A stretch of 29,103 bases of DNA from NCBI GenBank assembly GCA_947088515.1, contig CAMUHA010000015.1, positions 1-29,103 of the forward strand, read 5' to 3'. How positions within the stretch are numbered: the first letter of the stretch is position 1; every line of letters begins with the position of its first letter. Source of the stretch: an uncultured bacterium (lineage in GTDB: Bacteria > Bacillota > Clostridia > Lachnospirales > Lachnospiraceae). A model generated the notes under the pieces. It did not search any database. It saw nothing but the letters and a program-made list of their open reading frames with translations, and was not told the origin of the DNA. Made by a program: the position numbers and the translations under genes. Positions 7,498 through 17,500 of this stretch are shown here, one piece after another.

Positions 7498-8439
7498 TTA
7501 TTCTTTTACCGACCCAATTGTAAGGCCTGATACAAAGTATTGCTGGAAGAATGGATACACACAGGCGATAGGCAATACAATTACCACTGCCATAGCCATT
7601 CTCATAGGCTCTTTGGGCATACTGGTTGCATAGGCCGCAATGGATGCCCCCATGGTGTCCGCATTCTGCGCCAGAAACTCAATATTTTTTTCCACACTCA
7701 TAAGCACTGCCTGAAGGGAATAAAGCTTTGTATTGGATATGTACATCAAGGATAAAAACCAGTCGTTCCAATAGGAAAAGCTAAGCAAAATTCCGATTGT
7801 TGCAAGCAGAGGCTTGGAAATAGGAAGCACAATGGTAAAATATGTGCGCATCTGGGATGCCCCGTCAATCTCCGCCGATTCCAGTATAGACTGTGGAATT
7901 GTTGATTTAAAAAAGGTCTTACAGATAATAACATTAAAGGAAGAAACCGCCAGCGGCAGAATCAGCACCCAGATTGTATCCTTAATGTTTAAAACGGAAC
8001 TGTACACATTATAAGTGGAAACCAGACCACCGCCAAATACCATGGGAATAAACACGAGAACTGTATACAGACCTTTCAGTTTAAAACTGCTTCTGGATAA
8101 CGCATATCCCATAGCCGCTGTCAGAAACAGACCTATAATCGTTCCGGCAATGGTTACAAATACAGAAACTAAAAATGCCGTTCCTATCATCACCCTGTTA
8201 TTCCACAAATAGGCATACGCATCCAGTGCAAAGGAAGTGGGGAAGAAGGAATAACCAATTTCATTGATACTGTCCATACTTGAAAAAGATATTACTACAA
8301 TAAAAATTGCCGGTATGATACAGGTCAGCGCAAGAATTACAAATATTGCACTGAAAATAATATTTGTCACTGGTTTAACCCGGTTGATTTTTGATAATAC
8401 TTCCGGTTCTTCTTCTATTTTTCTTTTGGTTTTTGCCAT
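7498..8439 (-). CDS. Carbohydrate ABC transporter permease (YtcP/MalG-like), 313 aa
   Basis: Inner half of the membrane channel of a sugar importer. Six membrane segments can be seen, starting with NIIFSAIFVILALTCIIPAI after a charged cytoplasmic start. The EAA loop that docks the ATPase is LESAEIDGASQMRTYFTIVL (about residues 190-210). The C-terminus GLTIGSVKE is typical of YtcP proteins. The start has AGGAGGTG eight bases upstream, overlapping the end of the previous permease gene, so the two are coupled. No ATP-binding subunit is encoded in the window. Importers of this group usually borrow a shared MsmX-like ATPase. Confidence 0.93.
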   Translation of the reverse strand: MAKTKRKIEEEPEVLSKINRVKPVTNIIFSAIFVILALTCIIPAIFIVVISFSSMDSINEIGYSFFPTSFALDAYAYLWNNRVMIGTAFLVSVFVTIAGTIIGLFLTAAMGYALSRSSFKLKGLYTVLVFIPMVFGGGLVSTYNVYSSVLNIKDTIWVLILPLAVSSFNVIICKTFFKSTIPQSILESAEIDGASQMRTYFTIVLPISKPLLATIGILLSFSYWNDWFLSLMYISNTKLYSLQAVLMSVEKNIEFLAQNADTMGASIAAYATSMPKEPMRMAMAVVIVLPIACVYPFFQQYFVSGLTIGSVKE

Positions 8440-8453
8440 TTTTCTTCACCTCC

Positions 8454-9413
8454 TTAAATAATTGCACTGTCGTTATCGACTTTTTTCACAATCCAGTTAC
8501 TAAGCAGAATCAATCCGCATCCTACTACAGACTGCAAAAAGGCTGCAGCGGAACCCATATTGGGATTGGGCTGCGTCTTAATCATCTTGTAAATAAACAC
8601 GTCAATTGTCTCTGTCACTGTGTACAGGGAATCGGATGCTTTCGTCACCTGATAGAACAGACCGAAGTCACTTCTTACCAGACCGCCCATGGCAAGAATA
8701 AACATCATAATAATGACAGGCTTCATAAGAGGCAGCGTAATCTTTACAGCCTGCTGGAACTTGGTAGCGCCGTCAATCATGGCCGCTTCATAAAGAGTGC
8801 CGTCAATACCTGTAATGGAGGCTAAGTACACTACCATGCCGTAGCCCATACCCTTCCACTGGCTTAGGAAAATCAGAATTACAGGCCAGTATTTCGGTTC
8901 CTGGTACCACCTAATTGCTTCCTTTCCTGAATTTACCAGCATAGCGTTAATTAAACCTTTGTCTGGACTTAAGAAAGCAAATACAAAGTAGGTAACTACA
9001 ACCCAGGACATAAAGTATGGCAGAAACATAAATGTCTGCGCCACTTTTCCAAACCGTTTGCTGTAAAGCTGGCTCATCATCATGGACAGGCAGACCGGAA
9101 TCACTATACCCAGAATGATAAATACAATGTTATACAGCAAAGTCAGTTTTACCACCAGAGCGCCGGAACCGGAGGTAAAAAGGAATTCAAAGTTTTTGAA
9201 TCCCGTCCATTCACTTTTCAGCAGGTTATAAAAGAAGCTCTTTGTGCCGTCAATGATTTTGAAATCTTTAAACGCCATCAAAATACCAAACATGGGAAAA
9301 TAGCAGAAGCAAATATACCATACCACTGTTGGCACGGTCAAAACGGCAAGCTCCGTATCCCGCTTTGACCATCTGTCCTTTTTCTTCCCGCCTGCTAATT
9401 TTTCTTTACTCAT
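8454..9413 (-). CDS. Carbohydrate ABC transporter permease (LplB/MalF-like), 319 aa
   Basis: First permease of the importer. A lysine-rich start is followed by about six membrane segments (first: LTVPTVVWYICFCYFPMFGI). The EAA loop reads YEAAMIDGATKFQQAVKITL (about residues 213-232). GAG-rich ribosome binding site a few bases before the ATG; 20 bases behind the first binding-protein gene. LplB-type permeases pair with YtcP-type partners and LplA-type binding proteins, exactly the set seen here. Full length. Confidence 0.93.
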   Translation of the reverse strand: MSKEKLAGGKKKDRWSKRDTELAVLTVPTVVWYICFCYFPMFGILMAFKDFKIIDGTKSFFYNLLKSEWTGFKNFEFLFTSGSGALVVKLTLLYNIVFIILGIVIPVCLSMMMSQLYSKRFGKVAQTFMFLPYFMSWVVVTYFVFAFLSPDKGLINAMLVNSGKEAIRWYQEPKYWPVILIFLSQWKGMGYGMVVYLASITGIDGTLYEAAMIDGATKFQQAVKITLPLMKPVIIMMFILAMGGLVRSDFGLFYQVTKASDSLYTVTETIDVFIYKMIKTQPNPNMGSAAAFLQSVVGCGLILLSNWIVKKVDNDSAII

Positions 9414-9433
9414 TTTCTCCCTCTCTTTCTTCT

Positions 9434-10918
9434 TTACGAAGACTGTTTCCAGGAATCAATCTGTCTCTGCATCTCGTCAATCACTTCCTGCATTCCATAC
9501 TCATTTAACTTCTGGTTAAGCATGGGCACATAAATCTCCGGGGAGACACTGCCTGTGTAAAGCGCCGGACCATACTGGTCCAGAATAATTCGGAAATTAA
9601 AAAGCTGCCCTGACACTCTGCTTCCGTCAAAATCAAAGCCAAAGGTAGGCGCTTCCACTGATTTTTCGTTATACGAGACAAAGGTATCCCACTTGTCTAC
9701 CGGGTCTGTATCCAGCACCCAAGTGTTATACAATCCGCCCTGCACATAGTAGGGTACAGAGTATCCGCTGTTTTCCAGCACATGAACCTTATAGTCGTAA
9801 ATATAACGTTTTCCTGAAGCTGCTTCTAATTCTTCCTCTTTTACAGGCACTTTTGTGTAATGCACATCCTCAATCCCATAGTTTAGCAAGTTTCTTAAAT
9901 ACATATCTGTGTTGACCAGATTCAGAAACGCCACAGCTTTTTGCGGGTTCTCACAGTCTTTTGAGATTACGGTAAGCGCTCCCCGCGCCGAAGCGTTGGT
10001 AATTTGTGTCTCCATAATCGGAGAAGCCACCACTTCGTATCCCAATGTCTGACTCCATGTTGATTCCGCAAAGGGCTGCCCGTCTCCCTTCGTGACAAAC
10101 CGTTTTACATTCCTGTCATCCCTTGCCACTGCCGCATCATTATTTATGTATCCAGCCTCATAATACCTGTGCATGGTCTTTAACGTTTCCATCATGCGCT
10201 TTGTCTCAAATACATTTTTTACGGTAAGTGTCTCGTCTCCATATTCAATACCGACAGGATCAGTAATTTTATCCATATAGGTTGGGGCAGTAAATTCACT
10301 GGTCAGATAAAGGGGAACCACATCCGGTTCTTTTTCCTTTATCATAAAAAGCCATGGCTCCAAATCTTCCAACGAGTGAAGGTCCTCATAAGGAATGTCA
10401 TACTTATCCACATACTCCTTTGTAAAAACCCACATAGGCATATTGCCGATTTCTTTCTGACTTGGAATGCCGTAAATTTTCCCATTGATGGTGGCTGCAC
10501 TCCAGAAACGTCTGTCAATATCGGAGAGCAAGTCTTTTCCGTACACCTTTAAAAGCTCATCCAGCTCAAGCAGCGTGCCCTTTTGGGCAATTTCCAGATA
10601 ATCGTTGGCCCAGGAACTGGAAAATGCCATATCCCAGCGCGCGCCTGTGCTTATTACGCTGCGCATTTTGGCGTTATAATCGTTCCAGTTAACCGGAATA
10701 ATCTCCACTGTCACTCCGATTTTTTCCGATATGTAATCGTTTACCTGTTTTTCCACGATTTTTCCGTCCTGTTGCGCAGTTCCAATCTGATACCAGATTA
10801 AATGCACTGGTTCCCCCGAAGTGTCCGCTTCCTCAATCTCTTTGCCGCAGCCAGCAGAAAAAGCCACAAGTCCCGCCAGCGCAAAAGCTCCAAGCCACAG
10901 CCTTTTTTTATTTTTCAT
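9434..10918 (-). CDS. ABC transporter extracellular solute-binding lipoprotein (copy 1), 494 aa
   Basis: First gene of the transporter operon. The start is placed at the ATG at 10918 (GGGG six bases upstream), giving MKNKKRLWLGAFALAGLVAF and the lipobox SAGC, with Cys24 the lipid anchor. An upstream GTG at 10930 would add four residues and has poorer spacing. Mature motifs: VHLIWYQIGTAQQDGKIVEK, NGKIYGIPSQKEIGNMPMWV, and near the end FGFDFDGSRVSGQLFNFRII. These match the LplA/DUF3502-type family and parallel the second binding protein of this operon, with clear divergence between the copies. A long leader (about 95 bases) with a hairpin precedes it. The ligand is inferred from neighbours to be an oligosaccharide from host N-glycans. 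Confidence 0.93.
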   Translation of the reverse strand: MKNKKRLWLGAFALAGLVAFSAGCGKEIEEADTSGEPVHLIWYQIGTAQQDGKIVEKQVNDYISEKIGVTVEIIPVNWNDYNAKMRSVISTGARWDMAFSSSWANDYLEIAQKGTLLELDELLKVYGKDLLSDIDRRFWSAATINGKIYGIPSQKEIGNMPMWVFTKEYVDKYDIPYEDLHSLEDLEPWLFMIKEKEPDVVPLYLTSEFTAPTYMDKITDPVGIEYGDETLTVKNVFETKRMMETLKTMHRYYEAGYINNDAAVARDDRNVKRFVTKGDGQPFAESTWSQTLGYEVVASPIMETQITNASARGALTVISKDCENPQKAVAFLNLVNTDMYLRNLLNYGIEDVHYTKVPVKEEELEAASGKRYIYDYKVHVLENSGYSVPYYVQGGLYNTWVLDTDPVDKWDTFVSYNEKSVEAPTFGFDFDGSRVSGQLFNFRIILDQYGPALYTGSVSPEIYVPMLNQKLNEYGMQEVIDEMQRQIDSWKQSS

Positions 10919-10935
10919 CTTAATCCCCACGCATA

Positions 10936-11049
10936 CTACAGGATGTTCCTGCAGTTTAGCTTAAACAGAAAATTAAAAGCTCCTTTTGTGCAATATTACT
11001 ACCAACGCCTTAATGGATATAAATATTTTAACAAACCGGGTACTTGCAA
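10936..11049 (-). promoter_or_regulatory. Candidate promoter and leader hairpin of transporter operon
   Basis: On the minus strand TTGCAA (11049-11044), an 18-base spacer and TATTTA (11025-11020) could be -35/-10 boxes. Downstream in the leader, CTGCAGGAACATCCTGTAG (10954-10936) is a near-perfect inverted repeat (7 of 8 pairs), either an operator or an RNA hairpin. The whole 222-base gap is AT-rich. The assignment is weak. Confidence 0.3.
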
Positions 11050-11140
11050 TATAGTTTAAAATTTATATGTTTTATGAACTTTTTATAGTTGTATAGAAAA
11101 ACTTTATATTTTTTGTGCAGTTCGTCACTTTGCAGCGCCA

Positions 11141-12658
11141 TCAGTAATTTTTCATATCACGAAGGGCTGCCGGCGATACGCCATAGCTTTGTTTGAATTT
11201 CCGGTAAAAATAGCTGGTGTCCGAATAGCCTGTTTCCTTTGCAATATCGTTTATTCGCATATTGGTTGTGAGAATCAGCTTTTTCGCCACACTGTTTCTG
11301 ACATTGTTTAAATATTGGGAAAAAGGACAGCCCACCTCTTTCTGGAAAATCTGTCCCAGATAAGAAGTGTTCATATGATACTTATAGGCAAGAGTCTTTA
11401 AATTCATGTCGTTTTGATAGTTGTTCTTAACTTCCGCCATAATCTGGCGCACGACTGGCGTATACTGCAGATTCTCCATGTTCAGCCACGAAATTATATC
11501 CGTTATTTCAGACAAAAACATTGCCTTAATGGAAAAAATATCTTCCGCCTGCCAGATACCTTCTATAATGTCTGAAAGCTGTCTGCCTTCTCCCGTTAAA
11601 TTGTATTCTGCACGTATTTCCTGCAAAATAAGGGCAATGCGCACCGCAATCTGGTATAACACATCAACCGAAGCATCTTTTTTCATATTATTGACAAATA
11701 AATCCTCCACATAGCTGGAAGCCCCTGTTATATCCTTCTGCAAAATCATCTTTGAAAACTTTTCTTTGTCAATGGCCACATCCGTACTGGTGCGGTTTTG
11801 GAGGCTTACTTCATCCACACAGCTTCCATAGCCGTCAATCAGCAGATACTTCTGTAATTTTTCTATATTCCGGTACACTTCCGGAAGTTTCTTTAAGTCT
11901 GTAAAGCAGTCGGAAACTGTCAGAAAGCTGTATACCCCCATTTCTATCTCCATTTCATTTTGCAGATTGGCAAACCATTCCCCAGGCGCGGAAAGCCTCT
12001 GGGACCTGACAGCAAGAAGAAGAATATTGCCTCCCCACAGATGGCGGAGCTTCAGTGAGCCATCCATTTTCTTTTCAAAAGCAAACCTGATTATATCCGT
12101 AATCTTATTCTTTCCCAAAGTCGCCATATCAATCTTCATAATTGCCGCATAAAAAACTCCCTCTTCCCGCTGCCTTTCCTTTTCTTCAAGATATTTATGT
12201 CTTTCTCCGTCATCCATCCCGCCTTCCAAAAACTTAAGGAACTCCACTTTCTGGTCTATATGGAAGCTTTTTTCTTCCTCCAGCTGCTTTAGCCTTGCAA
12301 TACAGTTTTCCAGCGCCTTAATCAGCTCCTGTTCATTAATAGGCTTTAAAATGTAATCCTCCACATCCAGCCGCAGGGCAGACCTTGCATACTCGAATTC
12401 GCTAAAACCTGTGAGAATTATAAAACGCATATCCGTGTCCGTGCGTCTTACCTTCTCAAGAAGCTGAAGCCCGTCCATCAAAGGCATGCGCACATCCGTC
12501 ACAATAATTTCCACACTTTCCTCTTTTAACATCTCCAAAGCTTCCACACCATTATGCGCCTTATGTACAATAGAAAGCCCCAAGTCTTCCCACTCAATAA
12601 TATTCTCAAGTCCCTGCAGGATAAATTCCTCATCCTCCACAAGCATTACCTTCCTCAT
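11141..12658 (-). CDS. AraC-type response regulator (YesN-like), 505 aa
   Basis: Transcription activator of a two-component system. The receiver domain (residues 1-120) starts MRKVMLVEDEEFILQGLENI and has phospho-acceptor Asp55 in VTDVRMPLMDG. A middle region of about 260 residues follows, as in YesN proteins. The C-terminal AraC double helix-turn-helix includes NLKTLAYKYHMNTSYLGQIF and MRINDIAKETGYSDTSYFYR. The start at 12658 has AGGAGG six bases upstream; the tandem ATG at 12661 is too close to it. A longer in-frame extension reaching into the kinase gene is low-complexity Arg-rich sequence from the upstream repeat element and is not likely translated. The transporter operon downstream on the same strand is the likely target. 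Confidence 0.93.
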   Translation of the reverse strand: MRKVMLVEDEEFILQGLENIIEWEDLGLSIVHKAHNGVEALEMLKEESVEIIVTDVRMPLMDGLQLLEKVRRTDTDMRFIILTGFSEFEYARSALRLDVEDYILKPINEQELIKALENCIARLKQLEEEKSFHIDQKVEFLKFLEGGMDDGERHKYLEEKERQREEGVFYAAIMKIDMATLGKNKITDIIRFAFEKKMDGSLKLRHLWGGNILLLAVRSQRLSAPGEWFANLQNEMEIEMGVYSFLTVSDCFTDLKKLPEVYRNIEKLQKYLLIDGYGSCVDEVSLQNRTSTDVAIDKEKFSKMILQKDITGASSYVEDLFVNNMKKDASVDVLYQIAVRIALILQEIRAEYNLTGEGRQLSDIIEGIWQAEDIFSIKAMFLSEITDIISWLNMENLQYTPVVRQIMAEVKNNYQNDMNLKTLAYKYHMNTSYLGQIFQKEVGCPFSQYLNNVRNSVAKKLILTTNMRINDIAKETGYSDTSYFYRKFKQSYGVSPAALRDMKNY

Positions 12659-12660
12659 CA

Positions 12661-12702
12661 TGTTCCTCCTATTCCAGTACCGCGTTCGCTGTTTCCAGCG
12701 CC
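12661..12702 (-). repeat. Repeated RBS-bearing intergenic element, copy A
   Basis: On the minus strand GGCGCTGGAAACAG (12702-12689), a GCGAACGC spacer and GGTACTGGAATAGG (12681-12668) lead into AGGAGGAACATG. The same arrangement precedes the alpha-mannosidase gene. The plus-strand text TGTTCCTCCTATTCCAGT is identical in both. It fills the gap between the kinase and the regulator genes and provides the regulator's ribosome binding site. Confidence 0.65.
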
Positions 12703-12732
12703 GCTCACGCCTTCCCAAGCGCCTTTGTCTTT

Positions 12733-14439
12733 TCATGTTTCTTTTAAGAATCTTAAAGTTACTGTCAGGCCGTCCATGCTGCTCTTACTTAGGGTCAGGC
12801 CGCACTCCGGTCCATACACTGCTTTCAGCCGTCTGTTTACATTTCCAAGTCCCATAGACTTGTGAAAATCCAGCTCGTCCGCCTGGAGAGCAGTGTTTTT
12901 TTCCTCCATCTCAGGCTCGGTCATTCCCCGTCCGTTATCTTCCACCAAAATCAGTATATATTTCCCCATTTCTTTTACAGACAAGTTGATAATATTGTCA
13001 TTTGACTCCAGCCGTATTCCATGTTCAAAATAATTCTCAAGCACAGGCTGAACCACAAATTTGATAATGGGAACCTGCAAAAAACTGTCCCCACAGCTTA
13101 CTTTCCAGATAAATTTATCAAGGTACCGGTATTCAAAAAGCTCCATGTACCGCTTTGCATAATGCAGCTCCTGGGCAAGGGTAATCACGTCCGCTTCCTT
13201 TAACTGGCTTTGGAATAACGCCGCCATGCCGTAAAGCATTCTTCCCACCTCCCGGTCCCCATTACAGATTGCCTTCATCCGTATGGACTCCAGCGTATTA
13301 TATAAAAAGTGCGGATTAATCTGACTCTGTAAAGCTTCCATCTCCGCATTTTTCTGCTCAATTTCTGCCAGATAGCTCTTTTGGATATACAGATTAAGGT
13401 CCTGGCACATCAAATTAAAGTTATCAGCAATAATATCCAGTTCATCCCCCTTTTTACGAAAAGCAATTCTTGTATTCAAATCCCCTTTTTTGACCTTCTC
13501 CATTCCCTCCACAATTTCTTCCAGTCTTTTCATAATTTCTGCCAGATATAAAGAAATTCCTGCCTCCCCCACTCCAATCAGCAAAGCGCCCAGGGCTAAA
13601 ATAATAAGCAGGTTCCACAGAGGAATATTCGCTGCATCTTTCTTTGGCAGAATCGTCATAATCCAGTAGGCATCCGCCACCTCTTCCCTGGTATAGGCGC
13701 TTTCTTCTCCGTTTAATGTTTTGATGCCTTCTTCCGGGTCCCAGGAAATACTGTCATCTGATAAAAACACTGCCTCATTATGGCTGTTGCATACCACCAT
13801 CTTGGCTTTATCATAAAATGCCACAATGTCGTCAAACCGCCGGCCTGAAAATCCCAGCTCTATCCATCCCAGAGGCGTTAAGGTTACAGGGTCCAGCAAA
13901 TCCTTGCGGAAACTTAAGGCTTCCTTTGTCTGTCCGTATCGTAAAGTTTCCCTGCCGGCGCCTTCCGCCTGGAGATTTTCCATTACTTCCCTGCGCCTTG
14001 TGCCATCAGCTTCATAATAGGTTAATACCTCCTGCGTCAGGCTGTAGAGCCGGATGCTCTCCAACTGACTGTAGCTGCCAAACATAGAAGAAAAAAATCC
14101 CTCAATACCAGAATAAGCTACGGAAGCGCTGCTTCCGTAGCTGTCAAGTCTGAACTTCATATAATCGTCCACGTCATCCGTTAAATAATGACGCAAATCC
14201 TCCAGCTCATTATAAGAATTATACAAAACATTGTGGAAGTAATCTGCATTCTGGGAACACTGCAAAATATATTCCCGCGCTTCTGTTCCAGCCATACGCA
14301 TGTATTCCAGATTGGTATCCTGTTCCTGTCTCCGGGAGGCTGATATGGAATAAGCCACCAAAAGCCCCACCACACAGATTAAAATCACTGTATAAAAAAA
14401 CCGAAGCTTTCTATATAACTGTCTGGAATCTCTTTTCAT
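12733..14439 (-). CDS. Sensor histidine kinase (YesM-like, His_kinase family), 568 aa
   Basis: Membrane sensor kinase paired with the YesN-like regulator. The first membrane helix is FFYTVILICVVGLLVAY (about residues 14-30). An extracellular sensing region of about 240 residues ends at the second helix LIILALGALLIGVGEAG. A HAMP linker follows (VKKGDLNTRI). The phospho-acceptor motif is LQSQINPHFLYNTLESIRM. The ATPase domain has VQPVLENYFEHGI (usually N..KHG), VEDNGRGM and SMGLGNVNRRLKAVYG. GGGAGG lies six bases before the ATG. The gene is 104 bases after the mannosidase stop with no hairpin between, so they are probably co-transcribed. YesM-type sensors respond to extracellular or transported sugars; an N-glycan signal is inferred here from context only. 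Confidence 0.94.
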   Translation of the reverse strand: MKRDSRQLYRKLRFFYTVILICVVGLLVAYSISASRRQEQDTNLEYMRMAGTEAREYILQCSQNADYFHNVLYNSYNELEDLRHYLTDDVDDYMKFRLDSYGSSASVAYSGIEGFFSSMFGSYSQLESIRLYSLTQEVLTYYEADGTRRREVMENLQAEGAGRETLRYGQTKEALSFRKDLLDPVTLTPLGWIELGFSGRRFDDIVAFYDKAKMVVCNSHNEAVFLSDDSISWDPEEGIKTLNGEESAYTREEVADAYWIMTILPKKDAANIPLWNLLIILALGALLIGVGEAGISLYLAEIMKRLEEIVEGMEKVKKGDLNTRIAFRKKGDELDIIADNFNLMCQDLNLYIQKSYLAEIEQKNAEMEALQSQINPHFLYNTLESIRMKAICNGDREVGRMLYGMAALFQSQLKEADVITLAQELHYAKRYMELFEYRYLDKFIWKVSCGDSFLQVPIIKFVVQPVLENYFEHGIRLESNDNIINLSVKEMGKYILILVEDNGRGMTEPEMEEKNTALQADELDFHKSMGLGNVNRRLKAVYGPECGLTLSKSSMDGLTVTLRFLKET

Positions 14440-14543
14440 GCCAGTCCTCCCATTTCAATAATATAACCGTACAGCCTGCCGCCCATATTCCAAAGTCCCG
14501 CAACAGACCTCCCCGCCCTCTGAATGTTCTGGAATGCCTTATA

Positions 14544-17500
14544 CTATACTTCAAACAGCAGGGTTATGATCTCATAGGGCTTAACGGTAAGCACAATATC
14601 TTCCTTCTGCCTCCACTGTGTTACCGGACGCTCCCTCAGGTCGCTTTGACAGTACCTTTTCCATGAAAATCCAGTGTTTACCTTAAAAGTATTTCTCCCT
14701 CCTGTAAAATCATGGAAACGGACAGCAATAAATTTTTCATCCTGGGTTTTCTTTACTGCATCCACCTCCACACACTCTTTTTCAAAAGAAAGAAAGCTTT
14801 CAAAAGGAAGTCCTGCCGCTCCTTTTACCACCACGAAAGGCTGGTTCAGCGCACAGGCAGCCTGCACCGTTTTGCCTTTCACAAAATCTCCTTCATGAGG
14901 AAGCAGCGAGTAGGTAAATACATGCTCTCCCTGGTCCTGACTGTGGTCCGGATAAGTCGCGCTCTTAAGGAGGGTAATCCGCAGTACATTGTCCTTTACA
15001 TCATGTCCGTACTTGCAGTCATTTAAAAGGCTTACGCCATAGCCATATTCGGAAAGATCCGCAAACCGGTGGGCAACTGTCTCAAATTTGGCCTGGTCCC
15101 AGGTGGTGTTCCAATGATTGGGGCGGCGCACATTGCCATACTGTACATCAAAGGTTCCATAAGTGGTGCGCACATCCACCGGAAAAGCTGCTTTGAACAG
15201 CTGATGGTGTTCATAACATTCCATTTTTGTCTCAAAGTCAATCCTTCTGTCCTGTCCATATAAAATCATATCCTGGCTAATCTTTGAATGCCTGTAACTC
15301 CATTCCATATGGATGACAAGGCGTAAAGCTCCATTCCCGGTTACTTCAAAAGCTGTTAAATCCGTAATTTCCCTCATTTTTTGCTGGTAAAAAATATCAA
15401 TATCCCAGGCGTCATTGTTAAGAGGTTTATCTTCAAAAACCTGCAGCACATTTGCCCTCTGTCCGTCAGGTATTACTTCCCGTTCCGCCTCCTTGTCATA
15501 AAGGCGTATAATCTGACCGTAATCGTTCAGTACAATGGTATAAAAAGGCGTCTCAAATTTGCGGTTATCTGCCATAAATACTTCTTTTTCCGCCTCTGTC
15601 TGCCCATTTTCCACTATTACCTGCACCCATCCCATAGGCGGAACGTCCTTTACCACAGCCAAAAGTCCCTCTGCGCTTTGCTGTGTCACAAGTCTCCTTC
15701 CGTCCATAAGCCTTGCGCCGGTTCCATCCTTTTCCGGCAGAAGCGCTATCCCGTCCATAGCAAAACCACTGTCATTAAAGATGGTGTACACCTGCTCTTT
15801 TTCCTCTATGGCACAGGAAAGGAAATCATCCTCCACATCTTTCCCGATTTTTTCAATCAGCGCATAATCTTTTTTACAGTCCTCATAAACCTCAAAAATG
15901 GAAGAACCGGGAATAATATCGTGAAACTGGTTTGTCAGAAGACGCTTCCATCCTTCTGTCAGCCGCTCCTGCCTCGCCTCCTTTAAATCTCCGCTTAGAA
16001 GCAGCGCTTTCATTACGGCAAACCACTCGGCCCTCCGGTAAAGCAGCTCCATTTTCCGGTTCATGCGCTTATTATAGCCATGACTGGTATAGGTCCCACG
16101 GTGATATTCCAGATATAGCTCTCCATCCCAGGTATTAACATAGCTGTCGGTATTTTCAACATTTTCTTTCAGTTTTTCAAAATAAGCGCCGGCTGTGGAT
16201 GTTTTCAGGTTAGGCATTCCCGGCACCTTGTCAATCCTGCGTCGTCTCTCCAGCATATCACGGGTAACGCCGCCTCCTCCGTCCCCAAAGCCATAGGAAA
16301 CCAGCAGATCCTGATTCATATCCTTTTCACTGTAGGTATCCCATACCCCTTTCACCGTTTTGGGAATCAGCTCTCCATTATAGGTGTAAAACCAGCTTCC
16401 CGGCTGGCTGTCCACCGTAGGGGTGGTGATAAAGTGAGTAAGCACTTTACTTCCGTCTATTCCTTTCCAGTAAAAGGTGTCATGAGGCATCCGATTATAC
16501 TGGTTCCAGCTAATCTTCGTAGTCATAAACATATCAATGCCGGATTTTTTTAAAATCTGGGGCAGCGCCCAGGAATAGCCAAACACATCTGGCAGCCATA
16601 AATAATGGACATCCTTACCAAACTCTTCCTTAATAAACTGGCTTCCAATTAAAATCTGTCGTGTCAGAGATTCCCCGCTGGTCAGATTACAGTCCGCTTC
16701 CACCCACATAGCGCCGTCCGCTTCCCATCGGTTTTGGGCTATACGTTCTTTGATGGCCTCATACAATTCCGGAAAATCTTCTTTTACATAAGCATATAAC
16801 TGGGGTTGGGTCTGCAGAAAAATATATTCCGGGAACAGCTCCATCAACCGCATAACTGTGGAAAAAGAACGGGAACATTTTTCTCTGGTATGCTTTAACC
16901 GCCACAGCCATGCCGTGTCAATATGCGTATGACCAACCGCATACACGTTCACATCTGAATGTTTTCCCATTTTTTCTATTTTTTCATTCAGCAAATCATC
17001 GGCCTGTGCCACCGACTGGTAAAATTCTTCACTTCCCGGCTCTGACCAGTCAATACAGTGCATTGCCCTGTCAAGATTTGCCAAAAGGCTGTGCCGTACC
17101 GGATTATTATCATCTAATTGGGCTATGGTCTTTAGCACAACATCGGCCATAAAGTACAAATCATCGGTCTTTTCATCCAGCCATCCAACCCACGCCCATT
17201 TCAGCTTATGCTCCATTTCCTTTGGCTTTCCGCCGCCCTCTAAGCCAGACCACAAACGGAAAGTAAGACTTAGCGTTTTCCCACACATCGCACTTTCAAA
17301 AAATACCTCTTTGTGGTTGCGGTCCACCCCCTGATAAGGCTTTCCATCCAAATAAAGCATGGATTCAAAACCAGAGTTATTTCCTTCTCCAGTCATGCCA
17401 AAGTCAAATACCCCCAATACCTTTCTCCCGGCTCTTTCATCAGGTATCTGCACGTCCATATGGAGCCACAGATATTTGTCTCTTCCCTTCCATACATCTC

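Noticed and set aside
15381..15986. Plus-strand ORF of 201 codons
   Set aside because: Lies fully antisense within the GH38 gene, whose frame has conserved catalytic motifs.
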